NCBI GenBank assembly: GCA_027493615.1
Contig: JAOSKK010000034.1
Location: 248,001-312,000, forward strand
Origin: Verrucomicrobiota bacterium
GTDB taxonomy: Bacteria > Verrucomicrobiota > Verrucomicrobiia > Limisphaerales > J093
Direction: 5' to 3'
DNA: 64,000 nt
Shown: piece by piece, positions 60,432 through 64,000 of the stretch
Position numbering within the stretch: position 1 is the stretch's first letter
Layout of the letters: every line of letters begins with the position of its first letter
Translations under genes and position numbers: made by a program
Notes under the pieces: model-generated
Told to the model about the DNA's origin: nothing
Databases searched by the model: none
The model's input: only the letters and a program-made list of their open reading frames with translations

Positions 60432-61627
60432 GTGGTTGCCTCCGATGGAACCGTGGCCGCTCCGCCTACGCTGCGCCTGTGCGTGGTTGGGTTGGGCAAC
60501 ATCGGCAGTCAGTTCGTCGATCACGTCGCCCGCCTTCCCGGCCTCGCGCACGTGTTGCTCGTAGACCGCGATGTCTATGAACCCGCGAACCTCTCCGCCC
60601 AGGCCATCTCCGCCCGCGACGTCGGCCGGCCGAAGGCCCAGGTCCAGGCCCGCCGGCTGGCCAGCTCAACCCGCAATTGCAGGTCGAGGCGTTTGTCGGC
60701 GAGCTCGAGTGGCTGCCGCTCGGCCGGTGGCGCGGCGCGTTGGTGGCCGGTTGCCTCGATTCCCTCCACGCGCGGCAGGCCCTCGGCGAATGCTCCTGGC
60801 GCGGGGGAAGCCCCTTCCTCGATGCGGGCGTTAATCCCGACTCCGCGCTGGCCCGCGTGACTTGTTACCTCCCGGGCCCCGACCGCCCGTGCTTCGCGTG
60901 CGGGCTCGATGACAAGGACTACGAGGCGCTCGGCGCGGTGCATCCCTGCGCGGGTCCGGTCCCCGTCCCGGCCACCACCGGTTCCTTTGCCCTCGGTGGC
61001 CTGGCAGCCGCCTGGCTCGCCCTCGAGAGCGAACGCCTGCTGCGCGGCCGTTGGGACCCGAGCTTGGCCGGCCGGGAAGTGCTTCTCGAGACGCGCAACG
61101 GCCGGTTGCTTGTTTCCCGGCGGCGCCGCAACCCGGCGTGCCGCTTCGATCACCAGTCTTGGACGATCACGCCTTTCGCGGGTCTGACCCTCGGCAACTC
61201 GCTCGCCGATGCCCTCCGCCTTGCCGGCGATCTTGTGGGGAGCCACCGGCCCTTCCCGGAACGGCTCAACGGGAAGGACCCCGGTGGGGCGAGGCTTGTC
61301 GGGAAGGCCAGGCTCATGCCGAGGTCGGCCGAGGTGACGCTTCGGTTGCCGGGCCAGCGGTTGGCCAAGGCGTTGCACTGTCCTGCCTGCGGCGCGATGG
61401 TCGAGCGCTTCCAAGTCGTCGGCCGCGGTGGTCCGCGGTCATGCCCGCGCTGCGGAGCGGGTGCGCTTGAGGCGGTCGGGTTCAAAGTCGTGGACTGCGT
61501 AGACCGCCATCTGCCGGCTGCCCTACTCCGCCAACCCTTGCGCCGTGTCGGATTCCGCGCCGGCGATGTGCTGGCCGTCGAGTCCGGCCGCTGCACCCGA
61601 TACCTCCAAATCCCGGAGACCCCATGA
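60432..61627 (+). CDS. ThiF/E1-like ubiquitin-activating enzyme (frameshifted)
   Basis: This E1-superfamily enzyme is expected to adenylate the C-terminus of the operon's ubiquitin-like protein. The Rossmann and nucleotide motif is LRLCVVGLGNIGSQFVDHVARL, followed by VLLVDRDVYEPANLSAQ and DVGRPKAQVQARRLA, the standard Asp, Asn and Lys positions of ThiF/MoeB/E1 domains. After a frame break near 60670, QVEAFVGELEWL and ALVAGCLDSLHARQAL follow. Then come PCFACG and VHPCAGPVPVPATTGSFALGGLAAAW; the cysteine in HPCAG is a candidate transfer residue. The C-terminus adds LHCPACGAMVERF and SCPRCGAGAL, likely a zinc ribbon. The GTG start is a guess, as the upstream frame is open. Its stop overlaps the E2 start (ATGA). 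Confidence 0.85.
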
Positions 61628-62130
61628 ACGACCCCGTTTTCCAGTCCTTCCTCGCCGCCCAGTGCGCGCAGGGTTTGGCCCTGACCCGCCGCAGCGACCG
61701 GGTCGCGCTCGAACCCCTCCACGGCGATCCGCCCTGGTGTTACGTCGCCCGCTTCCATTGCCGTGGCCTGACGCGCAACCCGCAGGGCGGCATCGAGGAG
61801 CACGAGCGCTGGGCCGTCGGCATCCGGTTTCCCGAGAACTACCTGCGGTCGCGCCTGCACGTTGCCGAGGTCCTCACCTTCCTGGGACCGCCGGACATCT
61901 GGCATCCCAACTTCCGTCCGCCCTTCGTGTGCGTGGACGTCCGCCCGGGCACGCCGCTGGTCGAGTTGCTCCACACCCTGCATGACCTGTTGACTTGGAA
62001 TGTCTACGGCGTGGGCGACGACGGCCTTAACCGGGCCGCCGCCCAGTGGGCCCGCCACCAAGGCCCTGATCGCTTCCCGCTGGACCGGCGTCCCCTGCTG
62101 CGTCCGGCCACCAACGCGTCCCAGCCATGA
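61624..62130 (+). CDS. E2-like ubiquitin-conjugating protein (UBC fold)
   Basis: This is an intact 168-residue protein with the landmarks of a UBC/E2 domain: FPENYLRSRLHVAEVLTF (the FP-x-x-Y region, 69-86), then IWHPNFRPPFVCVDVRPG. There the HPN tripeptide (94-96) is followed seven residues later by a cysteine (C103) at the usual catalytic position. The helix LVELLHTLHDLLTWNVYGVGDDGLNRAAAQWAR matches the helices after the active site, including the ...LNxxAAxW pattern. It is coupled by ATGA overlaps on both sides, to the E1 upstream and to the next gene downstream. HPN and cysteine together argue for an active thioester-forming E2 and not a degenerate RWD protein. Confidence 0.85.
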   Translation: MNDPVFQSFLAAQCAQGLALTRRSDRVALEPLHGDPPWCYVARFHCRGLTRNPQGGIEEHERWAVGIRFPENYLRSRLHVAEVLTFLGPPDIWHPNFRPPFVCVDVRPGTPLVELLHTLHDLLTWNVYGVGDDGLNRAAAQWARHQGPDRFPLDRRPLLRPATNASQP

Positions 62131-63285
62131 ACGTCCCCGCGGCCATACCCATCCTGCGCCCTGCGCTGGTCGGCGCTGCGTTGGCAGTCGGGCTGCCAGA
62201 AGGCCCGGCCGCACCCGCCAGTGCCTCGCGATTCGTTCTGCCCGGAGCCGCGGGCGAAGCGACGGCAACGCGCGCCGCTGATTGGCTCTGCTTGCGTGCG
62301 AGGCCTGCGACGATTGGCGAAGCTGCGGGCACCCCGACCCTCGACTTGCTCCGCGTGCAGGCCGGATGGCCGCGGGCGATCAAGCTCGCCCTCCCGCTTG
62401 CCACGCCGGCGACCCTCGAAGTTCGTGCCGAGCTATTCGTGCCCGAGTCGGGTCCGGACCCCGCGCAGGTTCAGCAAACCCTCGCTGACCTCGCCGCCGC
62501 TCTCGTTGTCCTTCCCGGTCTCTGTGGTGCAGGCGTCCCGCCTGCCTCGTCCCGTGTCCGTTGTGGTGCAGGCGTCCCGCCTGCGCCGTCCCCTCGACCA
62601 TTGTGGTGCGGGCGTCCCGCCTGCACCCCCCGCCGCTCCGGCCGATTCCAGCGGTCCCGGCAGCCGAATGTTAAATGTTAAGATACGACCCCAATTCGAT
62701 TTGGATTGGCCGACCCGTTCGCGGCCGGATGGCTCGCTCGAGGTCAGCCTCGAACCCGGCGGGGCTTCCGGTACGGCCGTCTTGAGGCCAGAGCCGTCTG
62801 CAGCCCCATCACTCCGTGGCCAGATGGATGATGACCCGCCCAGCCGCCAGGCAGCGGACGTCACAGGAGTCGCACTTTCCAACCTCGCCAGCCCCCAGCC
62901 TTTTCGCGCCACGGTGCATCTGCTCGAGCTTGAGCGCTTCGACACGCCCCTCGCCCAACGCGCCCTCGCCTTCTTCTTGTTCCGCCTCAACGCCGCCGTC
63001 CGCGGCGCCCGCGCCAGCGTGGTCGGTCAGGACGACACCGCCGCCGTGGTGCTCGAGGCCCATGGCCACGACGCCGCCTCCGAACCCGAGGTCGCCGCCG
63101 TGCTCAGCAGCCTCAGCGTGGCCTGCCGGCTCGCCGGCACCGCCGCCGAGGCCCTCATCGATTGGGAGCTTTCACGGCATTACCTGGCCGTGACGGGTGG
63201 GGAACCCCCCGACTCCGAAACCGTAAACCACAACTGCGATACCAACGCCCAGTCCCTATGGTCCAACTCGCCTCCCTCAGCGTGA
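62127..63285 (+). CDS. Two-part partner protein of the ubiquitin-like operon, interrupted by repeats
   Basis: This is coupled to the E2 gene by ATGA. The first part (RAADWLCLRARPATIG ... LDLLRVQAGWPRAIKLALPLATPATLEVRAELFVPE ... QVQQTLADLAAALVVL) and the second (ATVHLLELERFDTPLAQRALAFFLFRLNAAVRGARASVVGQDDTAAVVLEAHG ... VAAVLSSLSVACRLAG) look like two copies of one alpha/beta domain. They are reminiscent of the CesT/YbjN chaperone fold, a low-confidence fold guess. Between them (62523-62692) lie three GCAGGCGTCCCGCCTGC repeats and a diverged inverted-repeat arm. The frame also changes there. It may be one gene with repeats inserted in its linker, or two genes. No ligase, protease or Ubl motif is visible. 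Confidence 0.5.
62523..62692. repeat. Repeat island inside the ubiquitin-like operon
   Basis: Three palindromic units GCAGGCGTCCCGCCTGC (62529-62545, 62568-62584, 62608-62624, the last with one change) are preceded by TGTGGT. They are followed by TGTTAAATGTTAAGATACGA (62669-62688), which resembles one arm of the ATGGGGTCAAAC inverted repeat. All lie inside a gene-dense operon between two domain-like coding stretches. Confidence 0.8.
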
Positions 63286-63537
63286 CCGCGTCCGATGTGA
63301 CCGGTCAGAAACACGCCCCGCGCCCGCAACGTGCCCGTCGATGGTTCCATCGGCGAGCTGGTCGATGGCCTGCTGCCGCGCCTGCGGCTCAGCTCCCTCG
63401 ACCGCTCCGGGCAGCCGGTCCATTACGACGCCCGCCTCCAACGCGAGGAACGCCATCTCCACCGCACCGAACGGGTGGGCGATGCGCTGCTCCCCGACGA
63501 TCACCTGGTCCTGCACCCGCGCGTCGTGGCCGGCTAG
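63258..63537 (+). CDS. Ubiquitin-like protein with free C-terminal Ala-Gly (frameshifted)
   Basis: This small beta-grasp-type protein is probably the conjugated modifier. It starts MVQLASLSVTASDVTGQKHA. After removal of one C in the run near 63317 it continues RNVPVDGSIGELVDGLLPRLRL, then SGQPVHYDARLQREERHLHRTERVGDALLPDDHLVLHPRVVAG and stop. The order (two strands, a helix with GELVDGLL, then YxARLQREERHL and VGDALLPDDHLVLHP) follows ubiquitin/YukD-like proteins. The chain ends exactly at Ala-Gly, so no processing would be needed before E1 activation. A GTG at 63331 could be an alternative start, but it would lose the first strands. Restored length is about 93 residues. Confidence 0.78.
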
Positions 63538-63568
63538 CCAGCTCGCCCCCTCCGCCGGGTCGGTTCCC

Positions 63569-64000
63569 ATGATCGTCTGTCACCATCGCTTCCTGCTGTT
63601 GCTCCAGCAGCCGGAAGGTCCGGTCCTCGGCCAACTGCCGCTGGCTCCCAACTGGGAGCCGGCGGTTGAGTGGGCCGCCTTCGCCGCCCTCCGTGCCGGT
63701 GGCCGCGAGACCCCGCCCCATGGGCGCGTTGTCCCGGTCGCCGACCCGCGCCTGGGGCTGCCTTACCTCAGCGGCTTCCGGGTCGAGCTGGACGGCGCCG
63801 ACCCCGCACCGCCTCCGTGCGAGTTCCCGGTCACGTACTTCGCCCGGGATGCCCGCCGCGGTTCCGCCGCGCTGGTGGAGGCCAAGAAGCTGCGTGTCGG
63901 TGACACGTTTTCCTACCGGCTCATCGCCGTTGAGCAACCCGAAGAGTCGTCGGCGCAGCCGGCTGCGTTGGCGTTCGAGGTTGGCGAGGAGACCCGGCCT
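63569..64000 (+). CDS. N-terminal part of an operon protein of unknown family (cut by window end)
   Basis: An open frame of 144 codons runs off the window. It starts MIVCHHRFLLLLQQPEGPVLGQLPLAPNWEPAVEWAAFAAL and continues GLPYLSGFRVELDGADPAPPPCEFPVTYFARDARRGSAALVEAKKLRVGDTFSYRLIAVEQPE. The visible part has beta-rich character and no identifiable catalytic motif. In known bacterial ubiquitin-like gene clusters a JAB/MPN-type isopeptidase usually accompanies E1, E2 and Ubl genes. The missing C-terminal part is a natural place for one, but that is only an expectation. It lies 31 bp after the ubiquitin-like gene. Confidence 0.6.
   Translation, partial: MIVCHHRFLLLLQQPEGPVLGQLPLAPNWEPAVEWAAFAALRAGGRETPPHGRVVPVADPRLGLPYLSGFRVELDGADPAPPPCEFPVTYFARDARRGSAALVEAKKLRVGDTFSYRLIAVEQPEESSAQPAALAFEVGEETRP

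Overview
The window is high-GC DNA, probably from a Verrucomicrobiota chromosome of the subdivision-3 type (Pedosphaera/Limisphaera-like). This rests on gene content: ASPIC/UnbV FG-GAP proteins, two sulfatases, a GH89 alpha-N-acetylglucosaminidase, an HzsA-like PD40/cytochrome protein, a Tat-leader Gfo/Idh oxidoreductase, a one-locus type II secretion/type IV pilus machine, and several families of short interspersed repeats. The taxonomic call is inference; no rRNA or tRNA gene was seen.

Layout. 0-3.1 kb: DUF1015 protein and typA (minus). 3.4-7.3 kb: giant FG-GAP/ASPIC protein. 7.3-12.2 kb: envelope operon (minus) with a DUF2723/TPR membrane protein, a GT4 glycosyltransferase and an undecaprenyl-phosphate sugar-1-phosphate transferase, joined by short spacing and an ATGA overlap. 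12.3-16.8 kb: rlmD and an HzsA-like secreted protein. 17-22.8 kb: hydroxyacid dehydrogenase, remnant of an alginate-export porin, and an RND efflux pair. 22.9-29 kb: GH89 enzyme, small secreted protein, AI-2E-type permease and proC. 29.2-33.1 kb: a fluoride riboswitch followed by crcB, DUF190, a cation/proton antiporter, a universal stress protein and enolase, a coherent fluoride-resistance operon. 33.4-35.1 kb: sulfatase. 35.8-37.3 kb: an ISL3-type insertion sequence with recognisable ends. 37.3-51 kb: secretion/pilus locus with pilin, GspE/PilB ATPase, GspF/PilC platform protein, three large paralogous pseudopilins, a GspC/PilP-like protein, an unknown exported protein, a PilM-PilN fusion, PilO-like protein and secretin. 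51-58.8 kb: S2P protease with CBS domains, Gfo/Idh oxidoreductase, second sulfatase, glycerol kinase and a serine hydrolase.

The most interesting part is the right edge (59.76 kb to the window end). It is a compact, ATGA-coupled operon that looks like a nearly complete bacterial ubiquitin-like conjugation pathway: an FHA-like/RING-like protein (E3 candidate), a ThiF/E1 enzyme, an E2-like protein with HPN and a following cysteine, a two-part partner protein, a ubiquitin-like protein ending in a bare Ala-Gly, and the N-terminal part of another protein cut by the window end. A JAB peptidase would be expected nearby but is not visible.

A caution applies throughout. More than twenty otherwise convincing genes are broken by single-base frameshifts, typically in short G or C runs, including near-universal genes (typA, rlmD, proC, crcB). 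Reading across them restores complete family-length proteins and even restores ATGA stop/start overlaps. I therefore treat most as consensus errors and give the full extent of each gene, noting where the frame breaks.
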